Source: Pannonibacter carbonis
GTDB taxonomy: Bacteria > Pseudomonadota > Alphaproteobacteria > Rhizobiales > Stappiaceae
DNA length: 64,000 nt
Assembly (NCBI RefSeq): GCF_003012935.1
Contig: NZ_PUDR01000005.1
Location: 248,001-312,000 of the forward strand
Direction of reading: 5' to 3'
Made by a program: the position numbers and the translations under genes. Below, in pieces: positions 18,961 to 27,201 of this stretch (position 1 is the first letter of the stretch; every line of letters starts with the position of its first letter). Below the pieces are notes generated by a model. The model saw only the letters and a list, made by a program, of their open reading frames with translations, was not told the origin of the DNA and searched no databases.

Positions 18961-19005
18961 GGCGGGGGGGTACGGGGGCGATGTTGACGGCAGGGGGGCG
19001 GGTTG

Positions 19006-20529
19006 TCAGTCCGGCCCGGTTGCCGCATGACGCTGGCGGAGGTCGGTCTTGAGGACCTTGCCATAGGCGTTCTTGGGCAATTCGGCGACGAAGTGCCAGG
19101 CCTTTGGCCGCTTGAAACGGGCGAGCGCGGCTAGGCAGTGGGCGTCGAGATCGGAAACCGTGACGCCTGGATCAGCCACCACGAAAGCCACCACCACCTC
19201 GCCCCAGTCCGGGTCGGGAGCGCCGATGACCGAGACTTCCCGCACAGCCGGATGGGTGAGCAGCACCTCCTCGACCTCACGCGGATATATGTTGCTGCCG
19301 CCGGAGATGATCACGTCCTTGGAGCGGTCGGTGAGCGTCAGGAAGCCGTCGGGGGACAGGCGGCCGACGTCGCCGGTGTGCAGCCAGCCGCCGGCGAGGG
19401 TTTTGGCCGTTGCCTCCGGATTGTTCCAGTAGCCGGCCATGACGGGCGTGCCGCGAACCAGGATCTCGCCGTCCTCTCCCGGCCCGAGCGGTGCCCCGTC
19501 CGGACCGGCGATGCGCACCTCGACGCAGGAATGCGGCGTGCCGACGGAGCCAAGCCTTTCGCGCCAGGAAGGATGGCTGCGGTCTGCCACCAGATGGCGC
19601 GGCAAGGCGGTGATGGTCATCGGGCACTCGCCCTGGCCGTAGATCTGGACGAAGCGCGGCCCCATGACCGCCACGGCCTCCTCGATGTCGGCGACATACA
19701 TGGGCCCGCCGCCATAGACGATGGTGCGAAGGCCCTCGCCGGTGACGCCGTCGGCCTGGGCGCGCTCCACCAGCCGGCGCACCATGGTGGGGGCGGCGAA
19801 GAGGTGCAGGCTGCCGAAGGCCCGGCCCAGCGCCAGGATCTCCGCAGGCTCGAAGCCGCCGCTGTCCGGCACGACATGGCCGGCACCGCGAATGACATGC
19901 ATGAAGTTGTAGATGCCGGCGCCGTGGGACATCGGCGCGGCATAAAGGGCGGCGTCCTCGGGCCGGACCTCGTCGACATCGCAGAAGTAGCTGAGCGTCA
20001 TGGCCATCAGGTTGCCGTGGGTGATCATCACCCCCTTCGGCTTGCCGGTGGTGCCGGAGGTGTAGAACAGCCAGGCGAGATCATCGCGCCCGCGTGGCGC
20101 AGGGCTGGCATGGTCGTCATCGGCGGTCAGACCGAGATCAAGGCCGGCAAGCCGGGTGGCGGCTCCAGCCTCCAGGAGCGCGGCGGCAAGATCCGTGTCG
20201 CCCGGATCGGCGACAAGCATCAGGTCGGCACCGCTGTCGCGGGCAATGAAGGCCGCCTCGCGGACATGCAGCTTGTAATTGACCGGCACCATGGCAAGGC
20301 CCGCGTGCCAGCCGGCGTAGAGAAGCTCAAGGTAGGCCGGGCAGTTCTCGGTAAAGATCGCCACGCGCGCGCCGGGCTTGAGCCCTTCAACGGACCGCAG
20401 GTGAAAGGCGCGGCGGCGCACCCTTGCGGCAAAGGTGGCGTAGTTGGCGACAAGGCGGGTTCCCTGATAGAGCGCTGGCCGCTCCGGCATCACCCGGCCC
20501 GCGCGGGCCAGCCATTCGGCAACGTTCAT
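19006..20529 (-). CDS. Acyl-CoA synthetase / AMP-binding ligase
   Basis: ANL-superfamily enzyme that activates a carboxylic acid as acyl-AMP and then acyl-CoA. The phosphate loop LFYTSGTTGKPKGVMI is near residue 155, YGQGECPMTITALP replaces the usual YGxTE near 290, and GWLHTGDVGRLSPDGFL, DRSKDVIISGGSNIYPREVE and the C-terminal PKNAYGKVLKTDL (catalytic Lys) follow. Start set at the ATG at 20529 preceded by GGGGGAGGAGAC, giving 507 residues; a longer frame adds 13 Gly/Pro-rich residues. Substrate cannot be read; the divergent CoA-transferase suggests carboxylic acid catabolism. Confidence 0.88.
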   Translation of the reverse strand: MNVAEWLARAGRVMPERPALYQGTRLVANYATFAARVRRRAFHLRSVEGLKPGARVAIFTENCPAYLELLYAGWHAGLAMVPVNYKLHVREAAFIARDSGADLMLVADPGDTDLAAALLEAGAATRLAGLDLGLTADDDHASPAPRGRDDLAWLFYTSGTTGKPKGVMITHGNLMAMTLSYFCDVDEVRPEDAALYAAPMSHGAGIYNFMHVIRGAGHVVPDSGGFEPAEILALGRAFGSLHLFAAPTMVRRLVERAQADGVTGEGLRTIVYGGGPMYVADIEEAVAVMGPRFVQIYGQGECPMTITALPRHLVADRSHPSWRERLGSVGTPHSCVEVRIAGPDGAPLGPGEDGEILVRGTPVMAGYWNNPEATAKTLAGGWLHTGDVGRLSPDGFLTLTDRSKDVIISGGSNIYPREVEEVLLTHPAVREVSVIGAPDPDWGEVVVAFVVADPGVTVSDLDAHCLAALARFKRPKAWHFVAELPKNAYGKVLKTDLRQRHAATGPD

Positions 20530-20728
20530 GTCTCCTCCCCCGGGCTCTGGCGATTTTGTCCCAGACAAGCCCGGTTTGCCGCCGCTGGCAAGTCACTCGA
20601 AGGATGAGGCTAGGAGGTAGGACAGGAGATGCTGCGTCGCAAAAACTTCATTGGTTCAGCGGTTTGCAAAGCGGTAGCGTCCACGGGCTGCCGAAGGGGC
20701 AGCGGGCAGCAGGGAGCTGGCGCAACCC

Positions 20729-21382
20729 ATGAAACATGCGATCAAGGCCGAGGAAGCGGCCGCAATGGTTCCCGATGGCGCAAGCGTGCTGATCGGCGGT
20801 TTCATGGCCGTCGGATCGCCGCATCGCCTCATCGACGCTCTGGTGGCGCGCGGCGCGCGGGATCTCACCATCATCGCCAATGACACCGCCATGCCGGGCA
20901 AGGGCATCGGCAAGCTGATCAGTGCCGGCGCGGCGCGCAAGGTAATCGCCTCGCATATCGGCCTCAACCCGGAGACCCAGGCGCAGATGATCGCCGGGAC
21001 GCTGGAGGTGGAGCTGGTGCCGCAGGGCACGCTGGTGGAGCGGATCCGGGCCGGCGGCACCGGGCTCGGCGGCGTGCTGACGCCGACCGGCATCGGCACG
21101 CTGGTGGCCGAGGGCAAGGAGGTCATCGAAGTGGATGGCCGCCCCTTCCTGCTGGAGCGCCCGATCCATGCCGATGTGGCGCTGATTGCCTCGCGTCAGG
21201 CCGATTACGTCGGCAATCTCGACTATTCGCTGACCGCCCATAACTTCAACCCGATCATGGCGCTGGCCGCCACGCTGGTGATCGCCGAACCGCAGGTGAT
21301 CGTGCCCGTTGGCGTCATTCCGCCGGATGCGGTGAAGACCCCGGGCATTCTGGTTGATCACATTCTGGCACGGGAGGTCTGA
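20729..21382 (+). CDS. atoD: 3-oxoacid/acetate CoA-transferase, alpha subunit
   Basis: Family I CoA-transferase subunit A, 217 residues. The glycine-rich SVLIGGFMAVGSPHRLIDAL motif near residue 20 and the GVGTLVAEGKE-like segment (GIGTLVAEGKEVIEVDGRPF) are family marks. With the beta subunit it moves CoA between short-chain acids such as acetoacetate and acetyl-CoA or succinyl-CoA. The exact substrate pair is not determined by sequence. Three bases separate its stop from the beta-subunit gene. It is divergent from the acyl-CoA synthetase across 199 bp. Confidence 0.9.
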   Translation: MKHAIKAEEAAAMVPDGASVLIGGFMAVGSPHRLIDALVARGARDLTIIANDTAMPGKGIGKLISAGAARKVIASHIGLNPETQAQMIAGTLEVELVPQGTLVERIRAGGTGLGGVLTPTGIGTLVAEGKEVIEVDGRPFLLERPIHADVALIASRQADYVGNLDYSLTAHNFNPIMALAATLVIAEPQVIVPVGVIPPDAVKTPGILVDHILAREV

Positions 21383-21385
21383 GCC

Positions 21386-22051
21386 ATGGACGCCAAGGAA
21401 CTCATCGCCCGGCGCGTGGCGCTGGAGGTCAAGCCGAACACGCTGGTCAATCTCGGCATCGGCCTGCCCAGCCTTGTTGCCAATTTCCTGCCGAAGGACG
21501 TGCATGTGTTCTTCCAGGCGGAAAACGGCGTCATCGGCCTCGGCTCGCGGCCGGAGGAAGGCATGGAGGATCCGGACCTGACGGATGCCGGCGGCAGCTT
21601 TGTGACCGCCGTTCCGGGGGCCGCCTCCATCGACAGCGCCATGAGCTTCGGCCTGATCCGCGGCGGGCATCTCGACATGACCGTGCTGGGCGGCCTGCAG
21701 GTGGATGCGCGCGGCTATCTCGCCAACTGGATGGTGCCAGGCAAGATGGTGCCGGGGATGGGCGGGGCGATGGATCTCGTCGCCGGGGCGCGGCGCGTCG
21801 TGGTGGCGATGATCCACAGCGCCAAGGGCGAGCCGAAGCTGGTGACCGAATGCAGCCTGCCGCTGACCGCGATGCGCCGGGTGGATCTGGTCGTCACCGA
21901 CCTTGCCGTCATAGCACCGACCGACGCGGGCCTCGAACTGCGCGAACGGGCACCGGGGGTCGATGTTGACACGATCCTGGCGGCAACCGGCGCGCCGCTG
22001 ATCATCCCCGGCGGATCGGCCGGGACCGTGCCGGAAATGCGGCTGGCCTGA
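21386..22051 (+). CDS. atoA: 3-oxoacid/acetate CoA-transferase, beta subunit
   Basis: Subunit B carrying the catalytic glutamate: VFFQAENGVIGLG, Glu at about residue 46, forms the covalent glutamyl-CoA thioester. 221 residues, usual size. The start has GGGAGG upstream inside the end of the alpha-subunit gene. DLVAGARRVVVAMIHSAKGEPKLV and the C-terminal LAVI and GLELRERAPG regions match the family. Co-transcribed with the alpha subunit. Confidence 0.9.
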   Translation: MDAKELIARRVALEVKPNTLVNLGIGLPSLVANFLPKDVHVFFQAENGVIGLGSRPEEGMEDPDLTDAGGSFVTAVPGAASIDSAMSFGLIRGGHLDMTVLGGLQVDARGYLANWMVPGKMVPGMGGAMDLVAGARRVVVAMIHSAKGEPKLVTECSLPLTAMRRVDLVVTDLAVIAPTDAGLELRERAPGVDVDTILAATGAPLIIPGGSAGTVPEMRLA

Positions 22052-22065
22052 TCAGGATCGGGTCG

Positions 22066-23511
22066 TCAGAGACTGCGCAGGAGGTCATCGATGGCGGCCA
22101 CGCAGCGATCGATGTCCGCCTGCGTCGCGCTGGCGTAGCCGAGGATCAGCCCGCTTTCGCGCTCCGGCCCGAGATAGCTGGAGCTGAGCGCGGACGGGGC
22201 AAAGCCGCGCTTGTGAAGCGCGCCGGCCAGCCACTGATCGTCCACCGGCTCGTTGAAGCGCAGGGCAAGCTGGATGTTGCCGGTGGGCGGGGCGACGCGG
22301 ATGCGGTTGCCCAGCCGCGCCGTCAGTGCCGCATGCAGCGCATGGCCGCGCCCGGCATAGACCTCGCGCACGCGCTTGAGATGGGCACGGTGATGCCCTT
22401 CGCTCAAGAAATCGGCCAGCGCCGCCTGGACATGCGCATTTGCCTGGCGGCCGGTGTTGCGCAGCAGCAGGGTCAGCGGCCGCGCCATCGCTTCCGGCAC
22501 AACGCAATAGGCAATCCGCAAACCGGGCAAAAGGCTCTTGGAGAAGGTGCCGAGATAGATCACCTCGCCCTGGTCAGCCAGGCCCTGCAACGCGGCGATG
22601 GGCCGGCCCTCGAACAGGAACTCGCTGTCGTAGTCGTCTTCCAGGATCAGCGCCCCCGCCTGCCGCGCCGCCTCGATCAGGGCCAGGCGGCGGTCAAGGG
22701 TCATGCGGCCGCCGAGCGGGTAATGCTGCGACGGGGTGACATAGATGAGGCGCGGCGCGGGCGTGCCGGGCGCAAGGCGTGAGATATCGGCGCCGCGCTC
22801 GTCCACCGGCAGGGGATGCACGGTGAGGCCAGCCCCGAGAAACGCCGTGCGGGCACCGATGTAGCCCGGATTCTCGATCAGCGCGGCATCGTCCGGATCG
22901 GCGAAGGCCTGGGCAAGGGCGGAAAGGGCTGCCTGCATCGAGGAGACGATCACGATCTGTGACGGCGACGCCCGGACGCCGCGCTCGGCGGAGAGATAAT
23001 CGGCAAGCGCCTCGCGCAGCACGGGAAGACCGGCAGCCTCGTCGTAGAGGATGCCGGTGCGGAGCGACCTTGCGGCCCGGCGCAGGGCACGGCCCCAGAG
23101 TTCGGTCGGAAACAGGGCCGGATCCGGCAGGCCCGCCTGCAGCGCGCCGCGGCGGGTGATCCAGTCCGGGCCACGCGGATCGGTGGTCAGGCGCACGCCG
23201 CGCGCCGACAGGGCGACGGGGCGGGCCGCGGGCGTGGCAACTTTGTCCGAGCCCTCGGGCCGCACCGGACCGCTGATCCGGGGCGCGGCGCCGGGGCGGA
23301 CCTCGATGACGCCTTCGGCTGCCAGCAGCTCATAGGCGAGATTGACGGTGTTGCGCGACACCTCGAGAGCGTCGGACAGCTGCCGCGAGGACGGCAGGCG
23401 CAGACCCGCCTTCAGCGTGCCATCGAGCACGGCGACGCGCAGGGCAGCATAGATCTGCTGCGGCAGGCTGCGCGGCGATGTGCGATCGAGGGTGATCAGG
23501 GCGTCGAGCAA
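22066..23511 (-). CDS. MocR-family regulator (GntR winged helix fused to aminotransferase-like domain)
   Basis: N-terminal GntR winged helix (about residues 10-80; GLRLPSSRQLSDALEVSRNTV) joined to a fold-type I aminotransferase domain with the PLP lysine region YLGTFSKSLLPGLRIAY and LILEDDYDSEF. 481 residues. Such proteins use PLP as sensor cofactor. The frame starts at a TTG (23511) with GAGAGG six bases upstream; no in-frame ATG fits the family N-terminus. It is divergent from a PNPOx-fold gene, a common pairing for vitamin B6-linked MocR proteins, and its own region holds CTGG half-sites. Confidence 0.88.
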   Translation of the reverse strand: MLDALITLDRTSPRSLPQQIYAALRVAVLDGTLKAGLRLPSSRQLSDALEVSRNTVNLAYELLAAEGVIEVRPGAAPRISGPVRPEGSDKVATPAARPVALSARGVRLTTDPRGPDWITRRGALQAGLPDPALFPTELWGRALRRAARSLRTGILYDEAAGLPVLREALADYLSAERGVRASPSQIVIVSSMQAALSALAQAFADPDDAALIENPGYIGARTAFLGAGLTVHPLPVDERGADISRLAPGTPAPRLIYVTPSQHYPLGGRMTLDRRLALIEAARQAGALILEDDYDSEFLFEGRPIAALQGLADQGEVIYLGTFSKSLLPGLRIAYCVVPEAMARPLTLLLRNTGRQANAHVQAALADFLSEGHHRAHLKRVREVYAGRGHALHAALTARLGNRIRVAPPTGNIQLALRFNEPVDDQWLAGALHKRGFAPSALSSSYLGPERESGLILGYASATQADIDRCVAAIDDLLRSL

Positions 23512-23624
23512 CTGGACCTCTCATTTTGCGCAGGAGTGGCTCTGGCAAGGCTCCAGTCGATAGCACATCCTGATCACACGCGAAAAGCCCGCTTCGCTGA
23601 GGCCCAACCGGACAGACACCTGCC

Positions 23625-24296
23625 ATGAACGATATCGTTTTCGACCCGAAGTCCCTGCCCCGCCACGCCAGGATCCGCAACGGCCTGCGCGCCGACTACG
23701 ACCGGGATGCCGTCCATGCGGTGCTGGATGCCGGCATGGTCGGCCATGTCGGCTTCATCAGCGAGGACCGGCCCATGGTGATCCCGATGGCCTATGGCCG
23801 CGATGGCGAGACCATCTACATCCATGGGGCAAGCGCCGCGCGGATCGTCAAGGCGCTGCCGGAGGGCGCACCGGTGACGATGACGGTGACCATCATCGAC
23901 GGCCTCGTCGTCGCCCGTTCGGCGTTCCACAACTCGGTCAACTATCGTTCGGTGGTGGTGCACGGCCGTGCCCGGCCGGTGACGGAGCTGCAGGAGGCCG
24001 AAACCGCGCTGGCGGTCATCACCGATCACCTGCTGCCCGGCCGCTGGGCCGAAAGCCGCAAGATGACCGAAAAGGAACTGAAGGCCACAGGCATTGTCGC
24101 CATCGAGGTGGAACATGCCGCAGCCAAGCACCGGGCTGGCCCGCCCGTTGACGACAAGGACGATCTCGACCTGCCGATCTGGTCCGGCGTGGTCCCGGTC
24201 ATGACCGCCGTTGGCGTGCCCCTTGCCGACAGCACCACCCGCCCGGAGGTTCGCGTGCCGGCATCGCTGACAGCAAGCCGGCGCAAGTTCCTGTGA
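23625..24296 (+). CDS. Pyridoxamine 5'-phosphate oxidase-fold flavoprotein
   Basis: 223 residues with the split-barrel FMN-binding fold of the PNPOx-like superfamily: GHVGFISEDRPMVIPMAYGRDGE near residues 40-65, then IHGASAARI and VTVTIIDGLVVARSAFHNSVNYRSVVVHG. This subgroup is usually annotated as a general PNPOx-family protein and the substrate is unknown; it is distinct from true PdxH. Control by the divergent MocR regulator is inferred from position. Confidence 0.82.
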   Translation: MNDIVFDPKSLPRHARIRNGLRADYDRDAVHAVLDAGMVGHVGFISEDRPMVIPMAYGRDGETIYIHGASAARIVKALPEGAPVTMTVTIIDGLVVARSAFHNSVNYRSVVVHGRARPVTELQEAETALAVITDHLLPGRWAESRKMTEKELKATGIVAIEVEHAAAKHRAGPPVDDKDDLDLPIWSGVVPVMTAVGVPLADSTTRPEVRVPASLTASRRKFL

Positions 24297-24336
24297 GGAC
24301 ACGGGTTGGGTTAAAGGGCTGACAGGCCGGTTTCGC

Positions 24337-24435
24337 GCTGTCCCGGCCTTGTGCCGGGACCTGTCATGCGTCCGAACCACCTAGCCGCCTTTCTGCGATC
24401 ACACCTTACAGGTCCCGGCTCAAGGCCGGGACAGC
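24337..24435. repeat. Inverted pair of REP-like hairpins
   Basis: Arms 24337-24364 and 24408-24435 are 28-base inverted repeats with one mismatch; each arm is itself a hairpin, TCCCGGC-N5-GCCGGGA. It lies between the ends of two converging genes, the usual place for bacterial interspersed repeats. Confidence 0.8.
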
Positions 24436-24546
24436 ACGGTGAGACGTGCGTGTCAGCGTGCGTGCCCAAGTGGAGGATGTGCCAGAGTGGCTGCAGAGGG
24501 CTGGTTCGATAGCGGTGCAGAGGACCGGTGGCAGTCCCCCCGTCGA

Positions 24547-25227
24547 TCAGGCCGAGGCGAGGATGACCTTGACCTTGCCGCAGTAACGCTTGCTGACCGG
24601 GTTCATGCGCTTGGCAAAGTGGCCGGCGTTGTAGCGCAGGATGGTGCCGCAAGTGTCGCCCGAGGCGAGCTTGTGCGCGGCAGCAAGGTAACGCATGCCC
24701 CATTCCAGGTTGGTTGCTGGATCGTAGAGCGCCTTGACGGACCCCCGAAAGCCGAGACCGCGCGCGGTCGCCGGCTTGATCTGCATGAGCCCGACTTCAC
24801 CGGCACTGCCACGGGCGCCCGGGTTGTAATTGCTTTCCACACGGACGACGGCATGGGCCAGCGCGAGCGGAACACCGTGCTTGCGCGCGGCGGCGTCGAT
24901 CAGGTCCTTGAACCGGGCCTGCGAGGAACCTGCCGCTTTGGCCGTGACAGAGGCCTCAGGGCTCTTGCCCTTGCGCGGCATGAGCAGACCAGCGGCCACC
25001 GGCTCATCGACCGGGCGCCAGGCCGGACGCAGCAGGCCGGAATCATCCTCGACCAGCACTTCCCGCATCTCGGGCTTGTCCTTGCTCTTGCTGGCTTCGG
25101 CGCCCGGCTTGGGCAGCAGCACGCGGCCGCCACTGGCGAGACCTGGTGAGGCTGACGCAGCCAAAGAAATAAGAAGGGCAAAAAAGGCAAAAGCCACCCG
25201 GCGCAATGGTGTGCGCGATTGAGACAT
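24547..25227 (-). CDS. Lytic transglycosylase (SLT domain), exported
   Basis: Cleaves the MurNAc-GlcNAc glycan bond in the periplasm. A signal peptide is seen at residues 1-32 (VAFAFFALLISLAASASPG). After a basic low-complexity linker the SLT domain starts at about residue 103: AVVRVESNYNPGARGSAGEV puts the catalytic Glu at 131, then GLMQIKPATARGLGF and RYNAG near the end. 226 residues, a compact soluble type. The C-terminal cysteine pair (DTCGTI and RYCGKV) could form a disulfide. It lies in the same orientation as the amidase gene 334 bp upstream. Confidence 0.9.
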   Translation of the reverse strand: MSQSRTPLRRVAFAFFALLISLAASASPGLASGGRVLLPKPGAEASKSKDKPEMREVLVEDDSGLLRPAWRPVDEPVAAGLLMPRKGKSPEASVTAKAAGSSQARFKDLIDAAARKHGVPLALAHAVVRVESNYNPGARGSAGEVGLMQIKPATARGLGFRGSVKALYDPATNLEWGMRYLAAAHKLASGDTCGTILRYNAGHFAKRMNPVSKRYCGKVKVILASA

Positions 25228-25561
25228 GCGGTCAAACTCCGTCTTGTTGTTCTTTGTCAGCCATCGGCAAAAACGAGGCGCAGAGAAATGACGGCGACCT
25301 GGGGCCAGAATGGGCCCGGATCAATCACGAAATGTTACAGCTATTAACTCTATTACTACGAAATCACTGGCAATTTTTCGTCATTTTCTGCGAAGTTTGG
25401 CGAAAATCGGGCAATACTGTGACTTATTGCGGCAGGGATGAGGACAGCCTGAAACCCGCCTTTTTTGACTTCCGGAGATTTCAGGTTGCCGGTCTGACGC
25501 CAGGTACGTTGCGCTGCGCCGGAGCAGACAGACAGACGGGACAGATCGTCACGAGCGCACG
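25228..25561. other. Intergenic, no gene seen
   Basis: 334 bp between the amidase and lytic transglycosylase genes. The part 25320-25440 is AT-richer than its surroundings and probably holds the transglycosylase promoter. No hairpin followed by a T-run and no recognisable RNA. Confidence 0.4.
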
Positions 25562-26323
25562 TCAGCCAAGATCAGGCAGGCTCGTCAGCAGCGCATGCAG
25601 GGTCGCAATCGTCGAGGCGTCGGCGATGCCATCGACGCGCTCGGGCCGGAAATGACGCTGGAACGCGGTGACGACGGTCGTGGTTTGGGCGTCGTATTCG
25701 CCATTCACGGCGATGTTGTAGCCGTAGATTGCCAGCATGGACTGCAACGCCTCAATGGGCTGTCCGCTCTCCCCCTGCTGGAAGAAGCGTCCGCCGGTCA
25801 CCGGAACAGGCGGGACGAAATGGCCAATATCATGGGCAGCGAGACGGTCCCAGGGGAACAGTTCACCCGGATCTTCCTTCCGCTCGGGCGCGATGTCGGA
25901 GTGGGCAAGAACCCGCCAGGGCGTGATGCGGTGACGGGCGCAAATGTCAGCGCACAGCGCGATCACGGCTGCGATCTGGGCTTCGGGAAAGGGCCGATAG
26001 CCCCAGTTGTGGCCAGGGTTGACGATCTCGATGCCGATGGAACAGGAATTGATATCGGTGACACCCTTCCAGAACGACTTGCCCGCATGCCACGCCCGGC
26101 GGGCTTCCGGCACGCATTGCAGGATCGAGCCATCCTCCTCGACGAGGTAATGCGCCGAGACCTCGGCACGCGGATCGCACAGGCGCTGCAGCGCGCTGGT
26201 CCCGTCCTGCATGCCGGTGTAATGCAGCACCAGCATGTCGATGGTCGCCGCATCGCGCCGCTCATTGTGATTGGGAGAGGGATGCACCTTCGCGCTGACG
26301 CTGCAATCTGTCCGGACACTCAC
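25562..26323 (-). CDS. N-acetylmuramoyl-L-alanine amidase with peptidoglycan-binding domain
   Basis: Amidase_2 zinc hydrolase of the AmpD/AmiD type. DMLVLHYTGMQDGTSALQRL supplies the first zinc His (about residue 34), NSCSIGIEIVNPGHNWGY the mid motif and VLAHSDIAPERKEDPGELF the distal His and Asp. Residues 180-250 form a PG_binding_1 module (IEALQSMLAIYGYNIAVNGEYD). 253 residues, no clear signal peptide, so cytoplasmic muropeptide recycling is more likely than export. It starts at a GTG that overlaps the stop of the upstream DnaJ-like gene (GTGA), implying coupling. Confidence 0.9.
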   Translation of the reverse strand: MSVRTDCSVSAKVHPSPNHNERRDAATIDMLVLHYTGMQDGTSALQRLCDPRAEVSAHYLVEEDGSILQCVPEARRAWHAGKSFWKGVTDINSCSIGIEIVNPGHNWGYRPFPEAQIAAVIALCADICARHRITPWRVLAHSDIAPERKEDPGELFPWDRLAAHDIGHFVPPVPVTGGRFFQQGESGQPIEALQSMLAIYGYNIAVNGEYDAQTTTVVTAFQRHFRPERVDGIADASTIATLHALLTSLPDLG

Positions 26324-27012
26324 AGGCCACGCTCCGCATTGATCTGGGCATAGGCTGCATTGAGCGCAGCCAGCCGGTCATTGGCGATACGAACAAACTC
26401 TTCCGGGACACCCCGCGCGATCATCACATCCGGATGCGTCTCGCGGACTTCGCGGCGGTATTGCGCCTTGATGTCCTCGGGGCTGGCATCGGGAGAGATG
26501 CCGAGAACCGCATAGGGATTGCCGCGCTCGCGCACATGCCGGGCCAGCACCTTGGAAAACTCGCGCGCATCGAGGCCGAAAATCTCGCTGACCCGCTCCA
26601 GAAAGCTCAGCTCATCCTCATGCACGACCCCGTCCGCCTTGGCGATGTAGAACAGGCCATCGAGGATGTCGAGCAGGGTCTTGCGGTCATAAGGGAACAG
26701 GTCGGCCAGCTTCTTGGCGTAAGTCTCGAAGCCGGCGATGTCTTGCTTGGCGAGGTCGAACAGGCGGGCGACGTTGGCCTCCTCGCCGGCGGGCACTTCG
26801 AACAGGTCGCGGAAGGCCAGCACCTCATCGGTGGTCACCACCCCGTCCGCCTTGGCCATCTTGGCCGAAAGCGCAATCATCGCGACCGTGAAGCCGACGG
26901 AACTGGTGCCCTCCGGCCGCGCCAGAACGAGCTGCACCAGTCGGTCGATGAGCTGGGCCCCACCTGCGCCGATGGCAGACACGATGGCGCCGATGCTGCT
27001 CCAGATGTTCAA
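26320..27012 (-). CDS. TerB-like/DnaJ-domain protein (DjlA-like co-chaperone)
   Basis: A TerB-type helical domain (about residues 35-150: FTVAMIALSAKMAKADGVVT and DGLFYIAKADGVVHEDEL, two acidic metal-site-like repeats) is followed by a C-terminal J domain, NPYAVLGISPDASPEDIKAQ ... RREVRETHPDV. The J domain has HPD, as needed to stimulate DnaK. I start it at the TTG at 27012, giving 230 residues beginning (M)NIWSSIGAIVSAIG; GGAGCAGG precedes it and homologues begin with a similar M-x-IW. The frame stays open for about 400 codons further, but that is antisense to the GGDEF-EAL gene. Coupled to the amidase downstream. Confidence 0.82.
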   Translation of the reverse strand: MNIWSSIGAIVSAIGAGGAQLIDRLVQLVLARPEGTSSVGFTVAMIALSAKMAKADGVVTTDEVLAFRDLFEVPAGEEANVARLFDLAKQDIAGFETYAKKLADLFPYDRKTLLDILDGLFYIAKADGVVHEDELSFLERVSEIFGLDAREFSKVLARHVRERGNPYAVLGISPDASPEDIKAQYRREVRETHPDVMIARGVPEEFVRIANDRLAALNAAYAQINAERGL

Positions 27013-27201
27013 CCGCCTGCTCCATTCCTTCAGGGACGGACGCCTTCGCACAAGCACCGACCCGAACACCCATGGACTACAGGGACTTGCCGTTCCTTCG
27101 CAAGTCCCGGCCGTCACCGGACAGGCTGCATAAACTTGGCTGAAACCTCTCATGACTAAAGTGCCGCCAAACAGGACGTGAGAAAAGGCGATTTCCCGAC
27201 A

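Noticed and set aside
18420-18990. CRISPR-like array
   Set aside because: Only two full copies with long, palindromic and partly conserved spacers; not short direct repeats with unique spacers.
24465-24540. tRNA-Ser-like stretch (GCCAGAGTGGCTGCAGAGGGC, GGTTCGA)
   Set aside because: The acceptor and anticodon stems do not pair and the TTCGA lies in the wrong place; probably chance.
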